Source of the DNA: an uncultured Acetatifactor sp.
GTDB taxonomy: Bacteria > Bacillota > Clostridia > Lachnospirales > Lachnospiraceae
Length of the DNA: 64,000 nucleotides
Assembly: GCA_910580225.1 (NCBI GenBank)
Contig: CAJTXE010000003.1
Span: 70,675 to 134,674, forward strand
Direction: 5' to 3'
Of the stretch, positions 1 through 7,938 are shown in pieces (the first letter of the stretch is position 1; each line of letters begins with the position of its first letter). The notes under the pieces were generated by a model. The model was not told where the DNA came from, made no database searches, and saw nothing but the letters and a program-made list of their open reading frames with translations. A program made the position numbers and the translations under genes.

Positions 1-14
1 AGGAGAACACAGAC

Positions 15-683
15 ATGAAAGCACAACATCAAATGAAAAAAGAAGAGATTCAGATTCTGTTTGATTCCCCCTATGTCAAGGTAGCGGATCTGCAGTATGC
101 GCCGGGAAAGCATTACTATGACGCTACCAGAAGAGAACTGGAGGATATGGCGGTACTGAAAACAGAGGAAACCTTCCGAACCATGCTGCCGGATGCTGCA
201 AGCTGCTTTGTAATTCTGGACAGTCCGGGTGAGGAACCCAGGCTTCTGCTTTCCTACGAATACCGCTATCCGACAGGCCGTTTTCTGCTCAGCGTGCCGG
301 CAGGATTGATTGATAAAGAAGATATGGAGAAGCCGGATTCCGTTTTGGTTACCGCAGTCCGGGAAATCCGGGAGGAGACGGGTCTGGAGGTGAGGGATAC
401 GGATACGGTGAAAATCGTGAATCCCCTTGTGTTTTCTACTCCCGGAATGACGGATGAATGCAATGCGCTGGTGTGCGCTGTGCTCCGATCCGCAGACTTG
501 TCCGCACTGTCCCAGGAGGGGGCCGTTGGCTCTGAGCAGTTCGACGGTTTCGCGCTGTTGACAAAGGAGGCGGCCAGGGAAGTACTGCGGACAGGGCGGG
601 ATGAAAGGGGGAATTTTTATCCGCTGTATACCTGGGCGGCGCTGATGTATTTTGTGTCGGATATGTGGAAAGAAGCAGTGTAG
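15..683 (+). CDS. NUDIX hydrolase, ADP-ribose pyrophosphatase-like
   Basis: A 222-residue protein with a NUDIX box near residues 97-124. REIREETGL (116-124) supplies the metal-binding glutamates, and an AGLID sequence just before it is typical of ADP-sugar pyrophosphatases. The gap between that glycine and REIREE is about five residues longer than the canonical GX5EX7REUXEEXGU spacing. The family hydrolyses nucleoside diphosphates linked to another moiety, and ADP-ribose is the likeliest substrate class here. An AGGAG ribosome site lies at positions 1-5, at the very edge of the window, so any upstream operon partner is unseen. The family call is firm; the substrate is inference. Confidence 0.88.
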   Translation: MKAQHQMKKEEIQILFDSPYVKVADLQYAPGKHYYDATRRELEDMAVLKTEETFRTMLPDAASCFVILDSPGEEPRLLLSYEYRYPTGRFLLSVPAGLIDKEDMEKPDSVLVTAVREIREETGLEVRDTDTVKIVNPLVFSTPGMTDECNALVCAVLRSADLSALSQEGAVGSEQFDGFALLTKEAAREVLRTGRDERGNFYPLYTWAALMYFVSDMWKEAV

Positions 684-990
684 CAGATTTATTGTGCCGC
701 AGCTGTGAAGACTGTTTTCATAAATTCAGAGCTGTGTTTGAGTAACGTTGCCTGGGTGTGGGATCCGGAATGGCACTTTTCCTTAAAATTTCATGAATTA
801 GAGAAATAGACTGGAAAAGTGCACAAAAATCTGATATGATAAATTTGTTATATGTGAAAAATTCTAAAACCTGTGATAGGATCTCATGACAATTTCCCTG
901 TACCGTTTTTTGTTTTATATGACAGCAGGAGATTTGACATAGTACTCTCGGGAATTTCGTGCAGGAAAAACTGAAAAAGAGGTGATGTGG
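684..990. other. Intergenic region with a 10-bp inverted repeat
   Basis: No gene is apparent. An inverted repeat GCACTTTTCC (773-782) / GGAAAAGTGC (813-822) encloses 30 AT-rich bases. It lacks a trailing T-run, so it may be an operator or leader structure for the DUF1538/P-II pair. A TTGACA occurs near 935 but no convincing -10 follows at the right distance. Confidence 0.4.
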
Positions 991-2538
991 ATGAACCAAA
1001 AACTAAAAGAAAAGATATTGGAGTCCCTCTCCGCCGTGCTGCCCATAACGGGAATTGTGCTGCTTTTAAGCATTTTACTGGTGCCCGTTGACCTGGGGAT
1101 CATGGTGATGTTTATCGTCGGCGCAGTGATGTTGGTGATAGGCATGGGATTTTTTCAGCTGGGTGCGGAGATGTCCATGACGCCTTTGGGGGAAGGTATC
1201 GGTGTCCAGATTTCCAAGACACGGCATATTCCTTTGATTTTTCTGATCGGGTTTTCCATGGGAGCCATCATCACAATTTCGGAACCGGATCTTCAGGTTC
1301 TGGCGGAGCAGGTACCGTCCATTCCCAACCTGACCCTGATTCTGACTGTTGCGGTGGGGGTGGGAATCTTTTTGGCTGTGGCCATTTTAAGGATTTTGTT
1401 CCAGATCAATCTTTCCACCATTTTGATCGGGTTATATGCGGTGCTTATCGGCGTTTCCTTTTTTGTATCCAGGGATTTCCTGGCAGTGGCATTTGACTCA
1501 GGCGGTGTGACCACAGGTCCCATGACGGTGCCTTTTATCATGGCCATGGGTGTGGGCCTTGCCTCTGTCCGCGGCGACCGAAATGCTTCCAGTGACAGCT
1601 TTGGTCTGGTGGCCCTTTCCAGTGTAGGGCCCATTCTGGCGGTGTTGATTCTGGGTATGTTCTTCAGCCCCGGTGAGGCGGCCTATTCGGCGTCAGGAGT
1701 GGCCCATGTGAGCACCACCCGGGATGTGGTGAAGGAGTTTGTTTTCAGTATGCCGCCCTATGTCCGGGAAGTTCTGATTTCACTGGTTCCGGTGGCAGGT
1801 GTGTTTGTACTTTTTCAGGTTCTGACCCATCGCTATCCCCGCAGGCAGGTAAAGCGTGTGACTGTGGGATTTGCTTATACATACATTGGTCTCGTGCTGT
1901 TTCTCTGTGGGGTAAACGTAGGGTTTGCTCCCGTAGGTTCCCTGTTGGGAAACCGCATTGCTGCGGAGTCCTGGCGGTGGCTTCTGGTGCCCATCGGTAT
2001 GCTCATCGGTTATTATATCGTAAAGGCGGAGCCTGCCATCCAAGTGCTGAACCGCCAGGTAGAAGGTGTCACCAACGGTTCCGTTTCCGCTAAATCCATG
2101 AATTTAAGCATGTCTCTGGGAGTGTCCGCCAGTGTGGGCCTGGCCATGGTCCGTGTGCTGACAGGGCTGCAGATTCACTGGATCGTGATACCGGGATACT
2201 TAATTGCATTGATTATGTCACGGTTTGTACCCAAGATGTTTGTAGGTATCGCATTTGACTCAGGCGGTGTGGCCAGCGGACCTATGACTACCACCTTCCT
2301 GCTTCCGCTGAGCATCGGTGCCTGTGAGGCAGTTGGGGGCAACCTGATGACGGATGCTTTCGGCGTGGTGGCACTGGTGGCTCTGACACCGCTGATTGCC
2401 ATTCAGCTTATGGGGATCTGGTACCAGTATAAGCTGAAGCTGGCAGGAACCAGTGTGGCACAGGATACGGAAGTACTGGATGTAATGGATGACATCATTG
2501 AATTTGAGGAGGGCAGTGAAGATGGCGGACGAGCATAA
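991..2538 (+). CDS. DUF1538 family polytopic membrane protein
   Basis: About 515 residues, almost entirely hydrophobic, built as two homologous halves. Each half carries the family hallmark: AFDSGGVTTGPMTVPF in the first and AFDSGGVASGPMTTTF in the second. This is a membrane transporter-like family of unknown substrate. I chose ATG 991 (MNQKLKEK) because AGAGGTG sits six bases upstream; the open frame extends to a GTG at 982 that overlaps that ribosome site. The 3' end overlaps the next gene by 17 bases, so the two are translationally coupled. The coupled P-II-like gene suggests that transport is gated by nitrogen or nucleotide status, much as GlnK controls AmtB, but that is inference. Confidence 0.85.
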   Translation: MNQKLKEKILESLSAVLPITGIVLLLSILLVPVDLGIMVMFIVGAVMLVIGMGFFQLGAEMSMTPLGEGIGVQISKTRHIPLIFLIGFSMGAIITISEPDLQVLAEQVPSIPNLTLILTVAVGVGIFLAVAILRILFQINLSTILIGLYAVLIGVSFFVSRDFLAVAFDSGGVTTGPMTVPFIMAMGVGLASVRGDRNASSDSFGLVALSSVGPILAVLILGMFFSPGEAAYSASGVAHVSTTRDVVKEFVFSMPPYVREVLISLVPVAGVFVLFQVLTHRYPRRQVKRVTVGFAYTYIGLVLFLCGVNVGFAPVGSLLGNRIAAESWRWLLVPIGMLIGYYIVKAEPAIQVLNRQVEGVTNGSVSAKSMNLSMSLGVSASVGLAMVRVLTGLQIHWIVIPGYLIALIMSRFVPKMFVGIAFDSGGVASGPMTTTFLLPLSIGACEAVGGNLMTDAFGVVALVALTPLIAIQLMGIWYQYKLKLAGTSVAQDTEVLDVMDDIIEFEEGSEDGGRA

Positions 2539-3217
2539 AAAGATTGCTTTTCGAATGTTGTTTCTGATTGCCACACCGAAACTGGTAAACAAGGCTACAG
2601 GCGTGTTTAAGGAAGGAAATGTCCCCATGCAGTATATCTTCCATGCCCAGGGGACTGCCACCAGTGACGTGATGGACATGCTTGGACTGGACGGTGTGGA
2701 TAAGAATATTCTTATGAGCATGATGCCAAAAGCTTTTGCGGACGAAATGCTCCGAAAACTGCGGAAAAAGCTGCATCTGGGAATGCCCAATACCGGCATT
2801 GCCTTTACGGTGCTTATGTCCGGCGGTAGCAGCCATCTGGTTCAGATGGTGGAGAATCTGGAACCGGAAGAGATCAAAAAATCATTGGAGAGGAATGAGG
2901 CGGATATGGCAGATCATGAATATAGTATGATCATGGCGATCGTTAATCAGGGATTCAGCGAGGACGTAATGAATGCGGCCAGACCCAAGGGGGCATCAGG
3001 CGGCACCGTATTTCACAGCAGGCGCATCGGAACTCAGGAGGCCATGAAATTCTGGAAGATCAGCGTGCAGGAAGAACGAGAGGTAGTCATTATCCTGGCC
3101 ACAAAGGAGGATAAGCTGGCAATCATGCAGGAGATCGGCAGGCAGTGCGGTATGCAGAGCAAAGCCCAGGGGGTGGTGATGTCTCTGCCGGTGGATGGGA
3201 TTGTGGGGCTGGATTGA
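2522..3217 (+). CDS. P-II (GlnB-like) regulator with two tandem domains
   Basis: A 231-residue protein, about twice the length of a classical P-II subunit (near 112), consistent with a tandem duplication. The second half has a recognisable T-loop/B-loop stretch, ARPKGASGGTVFHSRRIG, and ends with alternating strand-helix segments as in P-II. The first half is more divergent. ATG 2522 follows GAGGAGGG with eight bases between, inside the end of the DUF1538 gene. P-II proteins bind ATP/ADP and 2-oxoglutarate and gate partner proteins; the adjacent transporter is the obvious partner. The uridylylated tyrosine of the classical T-loop is not evident. The domain call is good, the ligand unknown. Confidence 0.75.
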   Translation: MADEHKKIAFRMLFLIATPKLVNKATGVFKEGNVPMQYIFHAQGTATSDVMDMLGLDGVDKNILMSMMPKAFADEMLRKLRKKLHLGMPNTGIAFTVLMSGGSSHLVQMVENLEPEEIKKSLERNEADMADHEYSMIMAIVNQGFSEDVMNAARPKGASGGTVFHSRRIGTQEAMKFWKISVQEEREVVIILATKEDKLAIMQEIGRQCGMQSKAQGVVMSLPVDGIVGLD

Positions 3218-3235
3218 GGACAAAGAGAGTGAGGA

Positions 3236-3982
3236 TTATGATGCATCATTTGCCTCATACAGATAAAACTGTCCCTTTTTTCCGACCCGCGTTACTGTCT
3301 CCAGGTGAAACAGGACATTCAGTACCACCTGGGCCAGAGAAAGGGGGATACGGGCTGCCTGTGCAAATTCTCTGGAGGTGAAAGCACCTTCCAGTTCATA
3401 GGGAACAAACTGCAGGAAATCCCGGGAATCGCATATCTCGATCTCCTGCACCAGTTCCGTGGGAATGCGGTCATAACGGCTTGCGCCTTTCTTTTTATCT
3501 TTACTCCAACCATTCAGCAACTTATATTCCTCCATATCCAGAAGAACCAGGCGCAGGCGCAGGTTCGGATTTTTCAGGAACATTTTGATTTTGTACAACT
3601 CCGGAAAAACCACATAGGGAGTACCCTTCCGGGGAGATTTCCGTTTCTTGCTCAAGGCACCGGTGTCTTCGTCGATCCAGATAATCCACTTTTCCCGGGG
3701 AATGGGGTAGACAATAGTTACCGGATACAGGGGCAGGAAGGCGGCGAGTTTTCCGCGCATTTTATCAAACTGTCTGGTTTGGATTTCGATGATCTCTCCG
3801 TTGGCATAGATATCCGCTATATAATTTTCAATGGGGATTTCCTGATGGTCTTCATCAGGTTCATAATAATTCTTCAGAATGGCATGAACGGTTTTCTCCG
3901 ACAGCGTACCAATGCCCAGGCGCTGCCTGTCAATTCCGATTACTTTTCTTTTGGCATTCTCAAAGGCTCTTTGGTTCGGCAT
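3236..3982 (-). CDS. Conserved protein of unknown function, nuclease-fold-like core plus C-terminal winged helix
   Basis: 248 residues. I do not recognise a named family. The centre contains NYIADIYANGEIIEIQTRQF, which fits a D-x(6-8)-ExQ pattern seen in divergent PD-(D/E)xK nucleases, followed by strand-rich sequence (TIVYPIPREKWIIWID). The C-terminal about 50 residues (FTSREFAQAARIPLSLAQVV) look like a winged-helix unit. The gene converges on the P-II gene and diverges from the beta-lactamase-like gene. The start at 3982 is preceded on its own strand by AAAGGAAAAAGG. A DNA-modification or DNA-binding role is possible but unproven. Confidence 0.6.
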   Translation of the reverse strand: MPNQRAFENAKRKVIGIDRQRLGIGTLSEKTVHAILKNYYEPDEDHQEIPIENYIADIYANGEIIEIQTRQFDKMRGKLAAFLPLYPVTIVYPIPREKWIIWIDEDTGALSKKRKSPRKGTPYVVFPELYKIKMFLKNPNLRLRLVLLDMEEYKLLNGWSKDKKKGASRYDRIPTELVQEIEICDSRDFLQFVPYELEGAFTSREFAQAARIPLSLAQVVLNVLFHLETVTRVGKKGQFYLYEANDAS

Positions 3983-4126
3983 TTTGCGTTCTTACCTTTT
4001 TCCTTTCAGGATTTCGGACAGTATTTATATCGATTCGTCCCAGTGTCTCGTTTGAGTTTATCACATTTCAGGATTTGCGGCAATAATCAATGAGTGGGTC
4101 ATATCGTTGTCATATAAAATTGATAT

Positions 4127-4155
4127 TTGACCTAAAAGTCTTACGTGTGTAATAT
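4127..4155 (+). promoter_or_regulatory. Predicted sigma-A promoter of the beta-lactamase-like gene
   Basis: TTGACC (4127-4132), a 17-bp spacer and TAATAT (4150-4155). A small palindrome TTACGTGTGTAA (4141-4152) overlaps the -10 and could be an operator. The leader to the ATG at 4283 is about 120 bases. Confidence 0.55.
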
Positions 4156-4282
4156 TTTAGACAGTAAATGAAACCGGGAATATGGAAAATATTTTAAATG
4201 GAACTTTTGCGGCGGTGAAATTATAGTTTTTAAAATCATAGTAAAAATCAGCAGATTATGCAGGTAAGGAAGGGAGCTGTTT

Positions 4283-5293
4283 ATGACAAACCCAATTTTT
4301 TTCGTAAAATCCATCGGCTGCGGCATATTGTGTATGGCATTGTTAACGGGCTGTGTCAGTCAGGAGAATTTGAAGCAAGGGCAGGAGAAAGCAGAGGAGG
4401 AGCAGGGAAATTTTGAGAATGGAATATTTCTGGATGAAGAATTTCTATACAAAGATTTCAGAGCAGAAGAATTCGTTGAGGCGGAAACGGAGGCTGGGAT
4501 TCTTCCAGAAGTTTGGGAAGAGCCAATGGCAGAACCCGAAATAATAGAAGCAGACTGGTCAGAGTATTTTGATGGTTTTAATGGGGCGGCTGTTATATAT
4601 GATGTCTCTGCCCTGCGCTTACACATATATAACAGGGCGCTTGCCGAAACAAGACGTTCACCATGTTCTACATTTAAAATAATTTCATCCCTGATAGCAT
4701 TGGAAAACGGAGTCATTGATCTGGAGGATTCCACACGTAAATGGAGCGGCGAAGTATTTTGGAATGAAAAATGGAATAAGGATATTGATTTCAGCGGGGC
4801 TTTTCGGGAATCCTGTGTCTGGTATTTTCGGGAGATCATAGATGAGATTGGGCCGGAGCTTATGCAGGAAGAGCTGAACAGGCTTTCTTATGGAAATTGT
4901 GATATTTCTGACTGGGAGGGGCGGCTGAACACAAATAACAATAATCGGGCTCTGACTGGATTTTGGCTTGAATCCTCCCTGGGTATTTCGCCAAAAGAAC
5001 AGACTGAAGTGATGGAGCGTATTTTTGGTGAGGCTTCCGTCTATTCGGAGGCAGTGAGAGAAGAATTAAAGAAAGTTATGTTGGTGGAAGGCCGGACAGA
5101 GTCAGAAATTTCTGTTTATGGAAAGACTGGAATGGGGAAATTGGATGGCATTACTGTGGATGCATGGTTTGCAGGATTTGCAGAAAATGCAGGGAGAAGT
5201 GTTTATTTCTGTGTTTACCTTGGAAGGACAGATGGGAAAAATGCAACCAGTGCTGCGGCAAAGGAGATTGCCATTCGATTGCTGACCGACTAG
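4283..5293 (+). CDS. Class D beta-lactamase-like lipoprotein
   Basis: 336 residues. A lipoprotein signal ends in LLTGC with the lipidated cysteine at residue 24. An acidic linker of about 65 residues follows, then a class D serine hydrolase domain. Motifs are intact: STFK (129-132, catalytic Ser and Lys), SCV (177-179, the SxV motif), SYGN (202-205, the YGN motif) and KTG (281-283). The FWLE...ISPKEQ stretch is also typical of this class. The domain therefore looks catalytically competent, anchored outside the cytoplasmic membrane. It may hydrolyse beta-lactams like clostridial class D enzymes, or be a BlaR-type sensor relic or penicillin-binding protein. No BlaR/BlaI pair is nearby. AAGGAAGGGAGC precedes the ATG. 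Confidence 0.8.
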   Translation: MTNPIFFVKSIGCGILCMALLTGCVSQENLKQGQEKAEEEQGNFENGIFLDEEFLYKDFRAEEFVEAETEAGILPEVWEEPMAEPEIIEADWSEYFDGFNGAAVIYDVSALRLHIYNRALAETRRSPCSTFKIISSLIALENGVIDLEDSTRKWSGEVFWNEKWNKDIDFSGAFRESCVWYFREIIDEIGPELMQEELNRLSYGNCDISDWEGRLNTNNNNRALTGFWLESSLGISPKEQTEVMERIFGEASVYSEAVREELKKVMLVEGRTESEISVYGKTGMGKLDGITVDAWFAGFAENAGRSVYFCVYLGRTDGKNATSAAAKEIAIRLLTD

Positions 5294-5320
5294 AGTAATA
5301 CAGAATCCGTATCGTATTTG

Positions 5321-5361
5321 TTATAGCCTGTCTGTCCGTAGAAGGAATAGACAGGCTATAA
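5321..5361 (+). terminator. Terminator-like perfect hairpin after the beta-lactamase-like gene
   Basis: Perfect 13-bp inverted repeat, TTATAGCCTGTCT (5321-5333) and its complement (5349-5361), with a 15-base loop. No long T-run follows, so termination may be weak or factor-aided. Confidence 0.5.
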
Positions 5362-5437
5362 TCGATTGGGGCAATATTTTATCACAGGCCTGCATCATGA
5401 GCTAGAGGTTGTTTTAGAAAAATATATTTCGTTGAAA

Positions 5438-5474
5438 AATATACCTTGACAGATGAGGTATATTGAGGTATAGT
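5438..5474 (+). promoter_or_regulatory. PadR operon promoter with overlapping palindromic operator
   Basis: TTGACA (5446-5451), a 17-bp spacer and TATAGT (5469-5474) form a near-consensus promoter. A perfect 9-bp inverted repeat, AATATACCT (5438-5446) and AGGTATATT (5456-5464), covers the -35. A second GAGGTAT copy, ten bases on (5465-5471), reaches the -10. This layout suits a repressor site; the first gene product, PadR, is the natural candidate for autoregulation (inference). Confidence 0.7.
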
Positions 5475-5497
5475 GTATTCGGAAAGGAGGAGAACTT

Positions 5498-5821
5498 ATG
5501 TCGATTACCTCCGATATTTTACGGGGACACACGGAAGCCATTATTTTGGCCCATCTTCTGGAGCAGGATAGCTACGGCTACCAGATCAACAAGGACATTA
5601 TGAAAAAGACAGACAACCGCTGTGAACTGAAGGAAGCTACCCTGTATTCCGCATTCCGCAGACTGGAGCAGGCGGGATACATAAGCACCTATTGGGGAGA
5701 CGAGACGGTGGGCGCCCGGAGACGTTACTATTCCATTACGGAAGAGGGGCGCAGGGCCTACCAGGTTTACAAGCGGGACTGGGAAGAGGCCAAGGCAGAC
5801 ATTGACAGATTGCTGAAGTAG
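5498..5821 (+). CDS. PadR-family transcriptional regulator
   Basis: 107 residues, the usual length of short PadR proteins. A winged helix spans about 10-85, with the family signature ATLYSAFRRLEQAGYI and the wing RRRYYSITEEGRRAY, then a C-terminal dimerisation helix. The ATG follows AAAGGAGGAGAAC. It heads a cassette with a DUF1700-type protein and a DUF4097 protein. In Bacillota such cassettes respond to envelope stress or antimicrobial compounds, with PadR repressing its own operon; the palindrome over its promoter supports this. Confidence 0.92.
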   Translation: MSITSDILRGHTEAIILAHLLEQDSYGYQINKDIMKKTDNRCELKEATLYSAFRRLEQAGYISTYWGDETVGARRRYYSITEEGRRAYQVYKRDWEEAKADIDRLLK

Positions 5822-5931
5822 CAGGGAGAGGTAGAAAATCTTTCGGGAAGTCTGAAAAAGGGAAGTGTTCAGACAGGGCATTGAGCAGTTGCTGAAGAAT
5901 TCAAAGAAAGAAGAAAAGGGAGAGGAAGAGC

Positions 5932-6615
5932 ATGGAAGAGAAGATCAGACAACATATAAAGGAGCTGTTTGCGAAGGCTCCCAGAACCAGGAAGGCTATG
6001 GAGCTGAAGGAGGAAATGGCCCAGAATACCATAGAGAAGTACCAGGATCTCATTGCTGAGGGCTATTCTCAGGAGGACGCCTGGCAGATCGTCATTGCAT
6101 CCATAGGGGATGTGACGGAGCTGTTTCGCGAATTGGAGGAACCGGATCTGTATTTGTCTGCGGAGGATCGGAAGAAGAAAGCCCTGCTGAAGGCCCTGGC
6201 CATAGGTCTCTACATCTTTGCAGGGGTGGCGCTGATTGCCTGGATGTATATTTCGGAAGCATTTTTTTACAAGATACCGGATATAGGACTGCTTGGTCTG
6301 ATTGGGGCAGGGCTGCTGTGTATTACGCCTACCTGTATACTGGTGTATGCCGCAAATATGTATCCGAATTACAACAAAGGGGAGATGAACATGGTGGAAT
6401 CCTATCAGGAGGCCCGGCGTGCCAGAAGCAGGGAAAAGGCCCTGAAGTATTCCGTCAGCGCCATCATTTGGCTTGTGACGTTGATGCTGTATTTCATCAT
6501 CAGTTTTGTGACGCTGCGCTGGGATGTTACCTGGATTGTATTTCTGATGGGAGGCTGTGCACAGGCTGTTTTATTCCTGGTTCTCAGCCTGAAACAGGAG
6601 AAGAGGGCGGAATAA
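5932..6615 (+). CDS. DUF1700/HAAS-type membrane protein
   Basis: 227 residues. The N-terminal about 75 residues are helical and charged, with ELKEEMAQNTIEKYQDL and GYSQEDAWQIVIASIGD, the pattern of the DUF1700/HAAS domain linked to PadR regulators. Two transmembrane segments follow near 85-145 and two more near 170-220. It lies 110 bases after padR and upstream of the DUF4097 gene. The soluble domain probably interacts with PadR or links membrane state to the regulator; this is inferred from repeated co-occurrence of the families. Confidence 0.8.
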   Translation: MEEKIRQHIKELFAKAPRTRKAMELKEEMAQNTIEKYQDLIAEGYSQEDAWQIVIASIGDVTELFRELEEPDLYLSAEDRKKKALLKALAIGLYIFAGVALIAWMYISEAFFYKIPDIGLLGLIGAGLLCITPTCILVYAANMYPNYNKGEMNMVESYQEARRARSREKALKYSVSAIIWLVTLMLYFIISFVTLRWDVTWIVFLMGGCAQAVLFLVLSLKQEKRAE

Positions 6616-6649
6616 ATCCCCATTGAAGCCCATAGCAGAAAAAGGCGCA

Positions 6650-6740
6650 GGCAAAATAAGGCCAGGAAAAGAAGCGCAGGGAAAAGAAGTTAAGGCAAAA
6701 TAAGGCCAGAGAAAAGAAGAGCAGGAAAAAGAAGGGAGAG
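6650..6740 (+). repeat. Two-copy imperfect 44-bp tandem repeat before the DUF4097 gene
   Basis: GGCAAAATAAGGCCAG is present identically at 6650-6665 and 6694-6709, each followed by a similar GAAAAGAAG-rich stretch. The purine-rich repeat fills the gap between the DUF1700 and DUF4097 genes and ends in the ribosome site AAGGGAGAG. Confidence 0.75.
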
Positions 6741-6744
6741 AAAG

Positions 6745-7938
6745 ATGAGAAAGTTAAAAATTGCAAGCATTATTTTTTTCAGCGGAGTGGCAATCTGCCT
6801 TTGCGCCATTCTGTTTCTTTCCCTGGAAAGGGCAGGACAGCATGCGGGAGAAGGCGACAGAGGCAGGTACCATCTGGTAATGGAGCAGGAAATTCCCATG
6901 GAAGAGATTCTGAACATTGACTATGGAATGACATTCAATGACGTACTGTTTTATCCGGGAGAGGGAGACAGTGTTGTAGTGCGGGAGTATTTAAATTTTG
7001 AGCCAAAGGAAAAGCAGATTTCCACCGTAGATTGCAGGGACGGGGAAATTCTGGTGAAGGGTGTCAGCAGAAGGCGCTTTGCTTTCTTCACCTTCCACAT
7101 TTGGGATGGGTACACGGAAATTTATCTGCCTGGGGGTTTTTCCGAAGGTCTGGAGGAGCTTTCCGTAAAGACGGCAGCCGGTGATGTGCGTTCAGAAATT
7201 CCTCTTTGGGAAGCGGAGCGTGTTTTCGTAAACAGTACAAGCGGGGATATTTCTTTTTCGGAGTTGAGGACTGAGGAACTGAGGGCGTTTTCCACCAGCG
7301 GTGATATCCGGCTGGAGACTTTGACCGGGCAGATTTCCGTTTCCACCACCAGTGGGGACATCAGCCTGGGGCAGACGGAAGGAAATGCGAAGGTTTCCTC
7401 CACAAGCGGCGAGATTCTGGTGGGGGAGGTTCAGGGAGATGTGACCGTATCTACCACAAGCGGGGATATTTCCATGGGAAAGATTCAGGGCGATATAAAT
7501 TTCTCCACCACCAGTGGAAATATCAGGCTTCAGGAGGGGAAGGGGCAGCTTGAAGGGGAGAGTACCTCGGGGGATGTGCGGTTGGATCTGTTGGACGGAG
7601 GATTTCAGGTGAAGAGCACCAGCGGTGAAGTGACTCTGCTGAATGGAACCGGATGGGGGAGAGTCGGCACGATTTCCGGGGATGTGAGGGCATATCTGGA
7701 TGAGCTAACAGGCGACTTGACAGTGTCCACCACCAGCGGGGAGGTGGAGCTTGGGCTGCCGGAGTCCGCCTCTCTGACATTGGATTTCAATTCCACCAGT
7801 GGGGAGTGCAATACCTTCTTTGATGAGGCGCTTCAGTTCAATAAGAGGGGAAATCAGGTCCAGGGGCAGTACGGGGGCGGGAAGAACGAGGTAAGTGTTT
7901 CTACGGTCAGCGGAGATCTGCGGATAACGGCAAGATAA
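6745..7938 (+). CDS. DUF4097 repeat protein (LiaG-like, surface)
   Basis: 397 residues. An N-terminal transmembrane or signal segment (about 5-28) is followed by an extracellular region with at least ten repeats of the form STTSGDI or STSGEV spaced about 20 residues apart. This is the DUF4097 repeat, expected to fold as a right-handed beta-solenoid. The codons for the repeats are diverged, so duplication is old. Family members are surface-exposed and belong to PadR- or Lia-type envelope stress operons. It is the third gene of the cassette, and the sequence ends in VSTVSGDLRITAR. Confidence 0.88.
   Translation: MRKLKIASIIFFSGVAICLCAILFLSLERAGQHAGEGDRGRYHLVMEQEIPMEEILNIDYGMTFNDVLFYPGEGDSVVVREYLNFEPKEKQISTVDCRDGEILVKGVSRRRFAFFTFHIWDGYTEIYLPGGFSEGLEELSVKTAAGDVRSEIPLWEAERVFVNSTSGDISFSELRTEELRAFSTSGDIRLETLTGQISVSTTSGDISLGQTEGNAKVSSTSGEILVGEVQGDVTVSTTSGDISMGKIQGDINFSTTSGNIRLQEGKGQLEGESTSGDVRLDLLDGGFQVKSTSGEVTLLNGTGWGRVGTISGDVRAYLDELTGDLTVSTTSGEVELGLPESASLTLDFNSTSGECNTFFDEALQFNKRGNQVQGQYGGGKNEVSVSTVSGDLRITAR

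Noticed and set aside
4141..4152. BlaI-type operator at the beta-lactamase promoter
   Set aside because: The palindrome TTACGTGTGTAA is too short and unlike the BlaI consensus (TACA..TGTA), and no blaI or blaR gene is in the window; it is noted only as a possible site.
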